Assembly (NCBI GenBank): GCA_036677685.1
Contig: JAVBWA010000043.1
Location: forward strand, 62,001 to 126,000
From: JAQUBU01 sp036677685
GTDB lineage: Bacteria; Bacillota; Syntrophomonadia; Syntrophomonadales; Syntrophomonadaceae
Direction of reading: 5' to 3'
DNA length: 64,000 nucleotides
The notes below the pieces were generated by a model that saw only the letters and a list, made by a program, of their open reading frames with translations, searched no databases and was not told where the DNA came from. A program made the position numbers and the translations under genes. The first letter of the stretch is position 1; the number at the start of each line of letters is the position of its first letter. Below, one piece after another: positions 35,638 to 44,071 of this stretch.

Positions 35638-37122
35638 ATGTTCCCGAAACTGAACTATGAAATTGAAAAGTTCATTAAGGCGATATTTTACCCATACATG
35701 GCCAGGATATCATCCAAAATAAACAGGGTAAAAACGTCTCCGGCTTCTCTCAGCCTTAAGCTGCGGGACAAGATAAGAAAAGCACTTGGGAAGAAACCCG
35801 TATCAATCGAATCGTATATAAAAATCGGAAAGTTTTACATAGCTAAAAAATTGGTGCTCATAATGGTGCTGATTGTCCTGTTAGCTGTAACTGCCGGTCC
35901 GAAGTTATATGAAAAAATAAATAGCTATAGAGCGACTCCGGTCGCCTTGGTTGAAAACCAAGGAAAGGAGCCGAACTTTACCGGAAAGGCAAAGGTAGTA
36001 GATGAGGACAATAAATTAAAATATGTTGGCAACCTGAAAGCGGGTAAATATGAGGGAGAAGGCAAGCTTTACAACGGAAAGAACAAGCTGGTCTATGATG
36101 GAGCATTCAAAGGCGGGCTTTATGAAGGTTCAGGAAAACTGTACCGCAGCGAGGGAGCCATTTTGTATGAGGGCGACTTTTCGAAGGGCGTTTTCCAGGG
36201 TCAGGGCAAATACTACTATCCAAACGGAAAGATCAAATATGAGGGCGCCTTCAGCAATGGTGAATATAACGGACAGGGTACCATGTTTAACTTAGCCGGT
36301 AAAGTTCTGTACAGGGGCGAATTCAGCAATGGAGTATATAAAGGCCAGGGGAAGCTCTATAAAGATCAGCTCTTATATGAGGGCAGTTTTGACAATGGCG
36401 TTTACAACGGAAAAGGCAAGCTTTATTCGAGTTCGGGGACGCTTTTATACCTGGGTGATTTTAATAATGGTCAGTATACCGGCAGCGGGGTACTTTATAG
36501 CAGCAAAGGAAATATCCTCTATGAAGGAAGCTTTGAAAACAACCGGTTTGAGGGAGAAGGAACCCTTCATTTTGAGGATGTGGAGGGCGTAAGATACAAG
36601 GGATCATTTGCAGCAGGAGTTTTTGATGGCAAAGGAACAGAATTCAATAAAGCGGGTGTCAAGATATATGAAGGTTCCTTTGCGGAAGGGACCTATAAAG
36701 GGGAAGGGACTCTATATGACAACGAGGGTCTTATGGTATATGCCGGAACTTTCGATAAAGGATTGTGTAATGGGGCCGGAATTCTGTATAACCCGGATTC
36801 GACCATTGCTTTTAAAGGCTTTTTTAAAGATGATCAAATCGATTACAGTGGATTTTTGGTGATGCCGGAAGCTGACCTGACCGCTCTATTGGGAGAACCG
36901 GATAAAAAGACGGAGGAATTTGAATCACCTGATGAAGGAGATAATTCGTCTGAGGGTGGAGAGAAGAAGTTAATAAGCGTAACTCTTGTTTACTCGAAAT
37001 ATGACCTGGAGTTTAGACTCGTACCTTCAATACTTGATCCTAAAAAGCTGGTTGTCGAACTTGCAGGTCCGGTTAAATCGAATAATTATAACGAGGCGGA
37101 AGGATCTCCCCCGGTGATTTAA
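35638..37122 (+). CDS. Membrane-anchored MORN-repeat protein
   Basis: A 494-residue protein with a basic N-terminal segment of about 65 residues, one membrane helix at about 70-90 (KLVLIMVLIVLLAVTAG), and about 13 MORN-like repeats from 115 to 405, each of the type YEGxFxNGxYxGxGKLY. The C-terminal 70 residues include an acidic linker and a beta segment (KLISVTLVYSKYDLEFRLV). By topology the repeats would lie outside the membrane. In the eCIS setting it may anchor the complex or line its exit site; this is inference. AAGGAG lies before the ATG. The last ten residues and the stop codon are encoded by the start of repeat R7, which implies the original C-terminus was changed when the repeat arrived. 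Confidence 0.8.
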   Translation: MFPKLNYEIEKFIKAIFYPYMARISSKINRVKTSPASLSLKLRDKIRKALGKKPVSIESYIKIGKFYIAKKLVLIMVLIVLLAVTAGPKLYEKINSYRATPVALVENQGKEPNFTGKAKVVDEDNKLKYVGNLKAGKYEGEGKLYNGKNKLVYDGAFKGGLYEGSGKLYRSEGAILYEGDFSKGVFQGQGKYYYPNGKIKYEGAFSNGEYNGQGTMFNLAGKVLYRGEFSNGVYKGQGKLYKDQLLYEGSFDNGVYNGKGKLYSSSGTLLYLGDFNNGQYTGSGVLYSSKGNILYEGSFENNRFEGEGTLHFEDVEGVRYKGSFAAGVFDGKGTEFNKAGVKIYEGSFAEGTYKGEGTLYDNEGLMVYAGTFDKGLCNGAGILYNPDSTIAFKGFFKDDQIDYSGFLVMPEADLTALLGEPDKKTEEFESPDEGDNSSEGGEKKLISVTLVYSKYDLEFRLVPSILDPKKLVVELAGPVKSNNYNEAEGSPPVI

Positions 37123-37282
37123 GCGAGTAATCAGTTTCATCTTACCAAAACAGGGTGTGGGTTCTGCTCTCCAGCCTCGTTGCAGCGGTGTGTTACCCCC
37201 TACGGGGACCACTTATATTGATTCCCTTCGGGAATGATTAAATTGTGTTGAAACTGTTCTGCAGTTTCCGCTGATGCTTAAA
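37089..37282 (+). repeat. Structured repeat R7, long form, supplying a C-terminus
   Basis: Begins TAACGAGGCG and ends GCTTAAA. The 5' half is diverged (CCCCCGGTGATTTAAGCG) but the outer stem and the three 3' hairpins are intact. The MORN gene reads 34 bases into it and stops at its TTTAAGC motif. Confidence 0.88.
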
Positions 37283-37333
37283 ACAGGTGTTCGGTAACTG
37301 AAACCAACTAATAAATTTACTGCGAGGTTAGCT

Positions 37334-40108
37334 ATGAAAAAATTTGTGGTGATAATGATAGTTTGCATACTCCTTTTCTTACCCATGAGTTATAATGTGC
37401 TGCAGAATACTGATATTCTCGCCCAATCCTTGCAGAAGGACAACAGACGGTTCGAAGATATTGCTTTTGTGACTTCGGATAGTAAAGGCAACGTTTATGT
37501 AATAGACCAGTACCGATCCCGCCTGGTCAAATTAAATCCGAAGGGAGACATTGTCTTCGAAATAGACCAGCACAGCTTCTTGCAGGGGACAAACGGCTTT
37601 TTTGATGAGCTGACTGTGGATGAAAGCGGGAACATTTATACAGTGTGTGATGTATTGGACGATAAGGGATATTATGCAACAAATTCGGAAATACGCAAAT
37701 ATGGACCGGATGGAGAATTTTTTGGAGTTCTGGAAAGCATCCGCTATACTCATATGGGAATGAGGGCATCCCGTGGAAATTATATAGATTTGAAAATAGT
37801 CGGGGACAACTTGTGTTATTACATAACTAAAGGCAACATCACCAGAATGTACAAGCTGTCGATGAAGGATTGGCATAGGACTTCCGGTACAGCCTTTCAT
37901 ACCGGGGATGCCTATAACCTTTTTAAAGTTGCAGGTTCACAGGAAGATGTCATATTTTATGAGACAAAGGACAGGAGGATATATAGAACAGATAAAAATG
38001 GAACGACCCAGGAGGTCTTTGCTGGAAACAACAAGGATCTTACCAAGGAGATCATTCCTCGAAAACTCGTGGCGAGTCCCGATGGAACCCTGTATTTTCT
38101 CGATGTGGTTCGAAGCAGGCTATATAAAATTTTGCCGGGTAAAGATTTTAATATTGATGAGTACATATCTCTTGAAAACCTGATTGAAGGTGGGAAGTCC
38201 GGCGGAACCATGGGATATACGGCATTAATGCCTATAGATGACAAAATCCTGGTGGCCGATCAAAATTCCTATATAGTATTAGATAAGGATGGAGCACTGC
38301 TGAAAGAGAGCAATATTGCCGGTATGACTTTCAAGGAACGGAGTAGAACCATTCTTATATGGGTACAAGCGGTTTTATGCGTCCTTCTTCTCATCGCCAT
38401 AATTTACATATTATATTTCAAGATCTTGGACCGAAGATTGATACTGTTTTTAAAATATGCTTTAGTGCTGATTCCATCCTTTTTAATTTTGATGAGCCTG
38501 ATCGGCTACTATATGTATGATGTCATCTCGGAGAGTGCAATTAATGATAGGCTTGACAAGCTGGCCGTAGCTTCCCGATCGGGTTCTCTCATATTCAAGG
38601 GCGATTTACTGGATAAGATAGAGACTCCCGAGCAGTGTACAGAACCCGGCTTTAAATCGCTCCTTGCAAGTATGGAGCAAATCCTGGAGGCGGATAGCGA
38701 AAATCAGACAATAACGGGAATGTATGCGACCATTTATAAAAAAGTCGGCGACCGGATATATATTTTATACGATTATGATTGGGAATCCATGCCTTTTACT
38801 TTATATTCAGATAAATACCAGACATCCGATATGGCAGAGGTTTTTAGCAGTGGTACCGCTGTAGCAAGCAAAAATGATGATGATGTAAACGGTCAGTACA
38901 TGGATTACATAACACCGATCTATAACTCCAGAAATGAAATCGTAGGGGCATTTGAAGCAGGATTATATATGTATAACATTGATAATATGATGAAATCCCT
39001 GCAGCTCTGGTTTTTGCTTATAATCTTCTGCAGTACCCTGATATTGGCGTTTCTGATACTGGTCACTAACCGGGTTATTTTAACCTCTGTGGATACTTTA
39101 CGGAAGGGCGTTTGTGAAATATCCAGAGGGAACCTGGAAGTACTTGTCAACGTCAATACCAGAGATGAGGTAGGAGATCTCTGCAACGGCTTCAATATAA
39201 TGGCTGACTACATTCGGGACAGTGTAAAGAAAGCCAAACAGACCAGCGAAGCTTATTTCAGGTTTGTACCCGAGCGGATGCTGCAGCTGTTGGGGAAGGA
39301 AAGTATAGCGAATATTGAAACCGGGGATACCGTTAAAAAGGATATGAGTGTGATGAGTCTAAATATACGTTCCTTCTATTCGATTAGCGCCAGCTTAAGC
39401 GCAGAGCAGAATTACGCTTACATAAACAGTATACTGGAGCGTTTTGGACCCGTGTTTCATGAAAACCGCGGGATTGTTGAAAAGTATTTGGGTGCTGACA
39501 TAACAGCTATTTTTCCGGACCGGGCCGAGGATGCAGTCAAGTCATCGGTACGGATCATTTCTATTATGGAAGATTTTAACTCGGAACAAACTGATCGCAA
39601 AGGGCAAAAGCTGGATATTGGCATAGGCCTTTACAAGGGTAATGTAATGCTTGGAACCATCGGTGAAGAAAAACGAATGGAATGTACAATGATTTTAGAT
39701 AATGGCAACATACCGCAACAATTATGCAGATTGTCCAAAAAGCTGGGGGTCTCCATACTGGCCAGTGAAAGTATAGTACAGTCGCTGCAAAACAGTACAG
39801 ACTATCTGCACCGTTATATGGGAAAGATCAAATTTGAAGGTATGACTGAAGCAATCAGAGTATATGACATTTTCCAGGGGAATAGTAAACAAGTCCGCAA
39901 TTTACGGGCTGATACGAAGAAGATGTTTGAAGAAGGAATTAGCTTATATGAGGATGGCAAATTTCTTGAAGCCAGAGCATGCTTTATTGACGTCTTAAGG
40001 CAAGACCGGGAGGACGGTGCTGCAAAAATTTATTTTTACCTGTCTGACGAGTCTTACCAGAATGGAGATGTAAGTCAAGCGGAGAGTTTCTTTGATTCAG
40101 AATTTTAA
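37334..40108 (+). CDS. Membrane sensor with beta-propeller, HAMP and degenerate class III cyclase domain
   Basis: A 924-residue protein. An N-terminal signal or anchor (residues 1-25) leads to an outside NHL/propeller-like domain (about 35-325; GNVYVIDQYRSRLVKLNPKG). Two membrane helices follow at about 339-362 and 368-397, a second sensor domain, a third helix at about 555-578, a HAMP domain (about 580-635), a cyclase-homology domain (about 665-850) and a TPR-like tail. In the cyclase domain the first metal Asp is replaced by Asn677 (SLNIRSF), and the second site reads GAD (720-722) instead of GD, so catalysis is doubtful. It may signal by conformation or bind a nucleotide. It lies between the eCIS genes and a SARP-type regulator, which suggests a role in their control. 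Confidence 0.75.
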   Translation: MKKFVVIMIVCILLFLPMSYNVLQNTDILAQSLQKDNRRFEDIAFVTSDSKGNVYVIDQYRSRLVKLNPKGDIVFEIDQHSFLQGTNGFFDELTVDESGNIYTVCDVLDDKGYYATNSEIRKYGPDGEFFGVLESIRYTHMGMRASRGNYIDLKIVGDNLCYYITKGNITRMYKLSMKDWHRTSGTAFHTGDAYNLFKVAGSQEDVIFYETKDRRIYRTDKNGTTQEVFAGNNKDLTKEIIPRKLVASPDGTLYFLDVVRSRLYKILPGKDFNIDEYISLENLIEGGKSGGTMGYTALMPIDDKILVADQNSYIVLDKDGALLKESNIAGMTFKERSRTILIWVQAVLCVLLLIAIIYILYFKILDRRLILFLKYALVLIPSFLILMSLIGYYMYDVISESAINDRLDKLAVASRSGSLIFKGDLLDKIETPEQCTEPGFKSLLASMEQILEADSENQTITGMYATIYKKVGDRIYILYDYDWESMPFTLYSDKYQTSDMAEVFSSGTAVASKNDDDVNGQYMDYITPIYNSRNEIVGAFEAGLYMYNIDNMMKSLQLWFLLIIFCSTLILAFLILVTNRVILTSVDTLRKGVCEISRGNLEVLVNVNTRDEVGDLCNGFNIMADYIRDSVKKAKQTSEAYFRFVPERMLQLLGKESIANIETGDTVKKDMSVMSLNIRSFYSISASLSAEQNYAYINSILERFGPVFHENRGIVEKYLGADITAIFPDRAEDAVKSSVRIISIMEDFNSEQTDRKGQKLDIGIGLYKGNVMLGTIGEEKRMECTMILDNGNIPQQLCRLSKKLGVSILASESIVQSLQNSTDYLHRYMGKIKFEGMTEAIRVYDIFQGNSKQVRNLRADTKKMFEEGISLYEDGKFLEARACFIDVLRQDREDGAAKIYFYLSDESYQNGDVSQAESFFDSEF

Positions 40109-40240
40109 GCTTTAAAACACTAATTTTATCCGAACAATGGCTGAGTTACTGGAGTTAGACTGGCATACCGTTTTGGTTTGCGATCGCTGTTCTGGCTGAC
40201 CGGTTATCTTGCAGATTTAGCAAGAAAGGAGAAATTAGCC

Positions 40241-41344
40241 TTGATTAAGGTAGTGCTAATAGATGATGAAAACCCGGCCCTTAATTATCTCACTTACTTG
40301 CTCAAGGAATATGATGTTGAAATTCTTGGCGCTTTCACAAATCCCATGAAAGCTTTTGATTCGCTGGCGCAGCTAAAACCCGATGTGGTGTTTCTTGATA
40401 TAGATATGCCGGTAATAAATGGGGTAGAGCTGGGGATAAAAATTCAGAGCCTGCTGCCGGAAATAATATTGGTCTTCGTAACTGCGTATTCACAGTACGC
40501 ACTGGAAGCCTTTAAAGCCTACCCGCTTGACTATATGCTGAAGCCGATTAATGAAGACCGCCTGGCCAAAACACTTGATCATATTGCAAATATCCTGGAG
40601 AAGCGAGATAAAAAGCGTAAAAAGCCGGCGTATTCGCGATGCTTCGGCAAATTTGAGGTTGTCAACGGCAGCGAACCGGTGAAGTTCCCTACCCAAAAAG
40701 CCCGGGAATTGCTGGCTTACCTTATATGCAACACCGACCAGAAAATTTATCGCGATGAGCTTATCTATGCGCTATTTGGGCATGAAGATGATAAGAAAAA
40801 TGCCAATAACCTGCGTGTGACTTTATACCGGCTGCGCAGCGCCCTGGCAGCAGCGGGTATTAATAATGAACAAATATCTATAAAAGAAGACTATGCATTG
40901 GTGATACAAGACGGGAACTGTGATTTCATTGATTTCTGCCGCTTCATGAGTACGAATAAAAGCATTAATCGGGATAATATAGAGGATGCGATGAAAGTAA
41001 TTGCCTTATACAAGGGCGACTTACTGAGTGACCTTGACGTTTTCTGGGTTGTTGAAAAGCGGGAATGGGTGCGTATACATGCTGAGGAAATGATGGCCAA
41101 GGCGGCTTTCTATTATATTTCTGATGGCGAAAAGGGGCAAGCGGAAAAAGTTTTGTTACAACTGATTGATAATAATCCCCTTGCCGAGCAGGGATTTACG
41201 CTGTTGCTGGATATCTATATGGAAGCTGGGACTATTGCAAAATACGGCTATTATTACAAGCGTTATGCCCGGCTAATGGAAGAGGAACTGGACAGTATAC
41301 CGGATAGCAAATATTCTGCTTTTTTTAACAAATATTGCCGGTAA
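40241..41344 (+). CDS. Response regulator with SARP-type DNA-binding/BTAD domain
   Basis: A 367-residue regulator. The receiver domain (about 1-120) starts IKVVLIDDENPALNYLTYLL and has the phospho-acceptor in DVVFLDIDMPVINGVEL, the Thr in FVTAYS and the Lys in YMLKPI. A winged-helix domain follows (FGKFEVVNGSEPVKFPTQKA, RELLAYLI, NLRVTLYRLRSAL), then a bacterial transcriptional activator domain (DFCRFMS to the C-terminus) with TPR-like helices. TTG 40241 has AAAGGAG upstream; a longer frame from 40178 is less likely. It ends the eCIS-side gene block and is followed by a terminator. No histidine kinase is adjacent, so the input is unknown; the neighbouring membrane sensor is the obvious candidate partner. 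Confidence 0.85.
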   Translation: MIKVVLIDDENPALNYLTYLLKEYDVEILGAFTNPMKAFDSLAQLKPDVVFLDIDMPVINGVELGIKIQSLLPEIILVFVTAYSQYALEAFKAYPLDYMLKPINEDRLAKTLDHIANILEKRDKKRKKPAYSRCFGKFEVVNGSEPVKFPTQKARELLAYLICNTDQKIYRDELIYALFGHEDDKKNANNLRVTLYRLRSALAAAGINNEQISIKEDYALVIQDGNCDFIDFCRFMSTNKSINRDNIEDAMKVIALYKGDLLSDLDVFWVVEKREWVRIHAEEMMAKAAFYYISDGEKGQAEKVLLQLIDNNPLAEQGFTLLLDIYMEAGTIAKYGYYYKRYARLMEEELDSIPDSKYSAFFNKYCR

Positions 41345-41450
41345 TTTTTTGATAAATAACGTATAGTTATACAAAGCTTAAATGAGTTAATTACGAGTAT
41401 ATTTGAGTTTGGCTGAATAAAAAACAACTCGGCAATAGCCGCGTAATGGT

Positions 41451-41478
41451 AATCTCGCCCTTGAGGCGGGATTTTTTG
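41451..41478 (+). terminator. Terminator closing the eCIS/regulator block
   Basis: AATCTCGCC pairs with GGCGGGATT over nine positions (one G-T) around CTTGA and is followed by TTTTT. It separates the regulator gene from the dehydratase block. The rest of 41345-41566 holds no gene. Confidence 0.85.
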
Positions 41479-41566
41479 CTATTTAAATAATAGGGCATGA
41501 TGGAAATATCCCCATATTGTCAATATACCAATGAAGAGTTATAATATTATACATAAAAATAAGTTA

Positions 41567-41763
41567 TAACCGAGGCGATGTCTGAAAGGAATCCTTCCAT
41601 TACATTTTGTTTCTTGAATGAAGCGGAAAGGAATGATTGTAAGTAGGTCTCCAGCCTCGTTGCAGCGGTGAGTTGCCCCCTACGGGGACCACTTATATTG
41701 ATTCCCTTCGGGAATGATTAAATTGTGTTGAAACTGCTCCGGAGTTTCTTCCGATGTTTAAAA
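41567..41763 (+). repeat. Structured repeat R8, long form with foreign 5' interior
   Basis: Keeps the outer stem (CGAGGCG ... GCCTCG) and the three 3' hairpins, ending GTTTAAA. The stretch inside the outer stem is unlike the other copies (GAAAGGAATCCTTCC and following). This shows that the outer stem and the 3' half can be kept while the 5' interior is replaced. Confidence 0.85.
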
Positions 41764-41880
41764 AATGAATGCGTGCAGAGCCGTGAGGAAAGCTATTCGG
41801 GATGTTGTCTTTCAGCTGGCAAGCAGGTCAGACGAGACAGAGCATGGTGTCTCTGTATGCATAGGAAAGGGGAAGGAGAT

Positions 41881-43029
41881 TTGAGACCGACATTATTGGG
41901 GTCATTTCAAGAGATACGGGATAATAACATGCTCACCTTCAAAGAAGCCAAGGAAAAAGGGGTAAAAGTAGCAGGCATTTACTGCGGCTACTGCCCTCGC
42001 GAACTGGTGCTGGCAGCGGGTGCTATTCCGGTAGGGTTATGTGGCACCCGGGAAGAGCCGATTGCGGCGGCGGAGAAGGATTTGCCCCGCAACTTGTGTC
42101 CATTGATAAAATCATCCTATGGATTTGCGGCAACCGATACCTGTCCGTATTTTCATTTCTCCGATCTGATCATAGGTGAGACCACTTGTGACGGTAAGAA
42201 AAAGATGTTTGAACTGCTGAGCAAAATTAAACAGGTTCATGTAATGAACTTGCCGCAGATACCGGATCGCGAATCATCCCTTAAATTATGGCATGATGAA
42301 CTGCAGCGTTTACAAAAGGTAATCGAGGAGAGCTTCGATGTGGAGATAACTGAACAAGCACTGCGCGAGGCCATTCATTTAACCAATGAAGAATTGCGGG
42401 CGCGCAAAGAGTTGCTGGATCTAAACCGGAGCAAGCCCGCTTTGATATCCGGGATGGATATATTGGCTACTACTTTTCAAGTGGGATTTAATGCCGATCA
42501 CTGGGAAAGCATTGCCATGATGGACCGCTTGATTGCCGAGGTTCGTGAAATGGCTGAGCAAGGATATCATGTGGGAGACGAGAAAACTCCACGCATCTTG
42601 CTTACGGGGACACCGGTGGGCATGGGCAGTGAAAAAATAGTGTCGCTGGTCGAGGAATGCGGGGGATTGGTGGTGGCCATGCAGAACTGCAGCGGTTATA
42701 CCTGCACTCAGCTTGTGGTTGACGAGACCGACCAGCGCGACCCCTTGATGATCCTGGCCGATAAATACCTCAGTATTCCCTGCTCGGTAATGACACCCAA
42801 CCCGGGACGACTGGAGTTATTGGAACGCATGATTAAGGATTTCCAGATTGATGGAGTCATAGACCTGACCTGGCAAGCCTGCCATACGTTTAATGTTGAG
42901 TCCTTTAATGTGGCTGATCTGGTTAAAAATAAGCTGGGTTTGCCTTTTATTCAGATCGAAACTGATTATTCAAATTCGGACCGGGAAACTTTGCGAGTGA
43001 GAATAGAAGCATTTTTGGAAATGATCTAA
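41881..43029 (+). CDS. 2-hydroxyacyl-CoA dehydratase-family (double-cubane cluster type) protein 1
   Basis: A 382-residue member of the HgdB/YjiM-like family. Members carry iron-sulfur clusters and do ATP-driven low-potential reductions after electron transfer from an activator ATPase. Visible motifs are AGIYCGYCPRELVLAAGAIP, RNLCPLIKSSYGF, TDTCPYFHFSDLIIGETTCD and the late TPNPGRLELLERM. The spacing of the Cys residues, and the way these genes flank an activator and DUF3343, fit the double-cubane group rather than a classical two-subunit dehydratase. The substrate is unknown. TTG 41881 after GGAAGGAG is my preferred start; ATG 41929 is possible. The open frame upstream runs into repeat R8 and is not coding. 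Confidence 0.8.
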   Translation: MRPTLLGSFQEIRDNNMLTFKEAKEKGVKVAGIYCGYCPRELVLAAGAIPVGLCGTREEPIAAAEKDLPRNLCPLIKSSYGFAATDTCPYFHFSDLIIGETTCDGKKKMFELLSKIKQVHVMNLPQIPDRESSLKLWHDELQRLQKVIEESFDVEITEQALREAIHLTNEELRARKELLDLNRSKPALISGMDILATTFQVGFNADHWESIAMMDRLIAEVREMAEQGYHVGDEKTPRILLTGTPVGMGSEKIVSLVEECGGLVVAMQNCSGYTCTQLVVDETDQRDPLMILADKYLSIPCSVMTPNPGRLELLERMIKDFQIDGVIDLTWQACHTFNVESFNVADLVKNKLGLPFIQIETDYSNSDRETLRVRIEAFLEMI

Positions 43030-43033
43030 GGTA

Positions 43034-43066
43034 GGGGGACACACCTCCTCGGGAGGAATGTCCCCC
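43034..43066 (+). other. GC-rich hairpin between dehydratase gene and activator
   Basis: GGGGGACA pairs with TGTCCCCC, with a nested CCTCC/GGAGG stem inside. No T-run follows, so it is more likely a stability or processing element than a terminator. The remaining bases to 43198 show further GGGG/CCCC pairing but no gene. Confidence 0.55.
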
Positions 43067-43198
43067 AGTTACGGAGGGATGTCCCCGGTTATATATCCCC
43101 CCTGGGTACGTGACAGTTTATGCAGAGTTTCCTCGCGGGAACAGGGGCTTCCCGTTTCGAAATGATTTGCAGGGTGAAAAAAAGCATGGAGGAATATT

Positions 43199-43966
43199 AT
43201 GATTGTAGCCGGTGTGGATGTGGGGTCGATATCGACCAAGGTAGCCGTGCTTACTCCCGAAAAAATAACCTATAAAATGGCTCCTACAGGCTGGAGTCCA
43301 AGAGAAAGCGGATTTGCAACCTATCGAGGCTTGCTCCGGGAGCTGGGGCACAACGAGGAAGAAGTCGACTTTGTAGTAGGTACTGGTTATGGCCGGATAT
43401 CGCTGCCCTTTGTCAGCAAAGCCATTACCGAAATCACCTGCCACGCCCGGGGTGCCGCCCATCTGGTTAACGACAGCACCATGGTGATAGATATCGGCGG
43501 CCAGGACAGCAAAATCATCAAGATCGACCAGAAAGGGAAAGTATTGGACTTTGTTATGAATGATAAATGTGCGGCCGGGACCGGACGTTTCCTGCAAGTG
43601 ATAGCTGCAGCTCTGGGGGTTGATGTTACGGAATTATCCGAACTGGCATGGGGGAGAAATCCCCTGGCATTGAACAGCATGTGTGCGGTTTTTGCAGAAT
43701 CGGAGGTAATCGGACTACTGGCCGCGGGACGGGACAAAGGGGAGATCGTAGCCGGCCTGCACCAATCAATTGCCCGCCGTATTGCCAGTATGGCCCAGCG
43801 TTTGGGGAAAGCATCGCGTATCACTTTTACCGGGGGAGTCGCCCGGAACGAAGGATTATGCGCCAGTCTGCGGGAGATGCTGGGGGCGGAAATTATAGTC
43901 CCCGCCGAATGTCAGTTAGCCGGAGCCCTGGGAGCAGCCCTGCTGGCCCGGGATTATTTATCCTGA
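43199..43966 (+). CDS. ATPase activator of 2-hydroxyacyl-CoA dehydratase-type enzymes (HgdC/YjiL-like)
   Basis: The 255-residue product is an ASKHA-fold ATPase that passes single electrons, driven by ATP, to the dehydratase or double-cubane proteins. It starts AGVDVGSISTKVAVL (phosphate 1), has MVIDIGGQDSKIIKID (phosphate 2), the cluster cysteines in NDKCAAGTGRFL and NSMCAVFAESEVIGL, and FTGGVARNEGL (adenosine motif). One [4Fe-4S] cluster would be held between two subunits. GGAGG lies eight bases before ATG 43199. Lying between two paralogous partner genes, a single activator probably serves both. Confidence 0.92.
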   Translation: MIVAGVDVGSISTKVAVLTPEKITYKMAPTGWSPRESGFATYRGLLRELGHNEEEVDFVVGTGYGRISLPFVSKAITEITCHARGAAHLVNDSTMVIDIGGQDSKIIKIDQKGKVLDFVMNDKCAAGTGRFLQVIAAALGVDVTELSELAWGRNPLALNSMCAVFAESEVIGLLAAGRDKGEIVAGLHQSIARRIASMAQRLGKASRITFTGGVARNEGLCASLREMLGAEIIVPAECQLAGALGAALLARDYLS

Positions 43967-44071
43967 ATCACAATACTGTAGGACATGGCCGGAATCCTTT
44001 GCCGGATGAACGAGTGCAGGCAAAATTATCGATTCATAAATCATTAATCATTAGATGGGGAGGGAATTATA

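Noticed and set aside
10562..37122. Prophage
   Set aside because: Only tail-like parts are present; there is no head, portal, terminase, replication, lysis or integrase gene, and DUF4157, DUF4255, DUF4280 and the AAA+ gene are eCIS markers.
37334..40108. Active adenylate cyclase
   Set aside because: Both metal-site aspartates are changed or displaced, so I do not call an active enzyme.
41725..41880. N-terminal extension of the first dehydratase-like protein
   Set aside because: These codons are the end of repeat R8 read in frame; similar false peptides appear wherever the repeat is translated.
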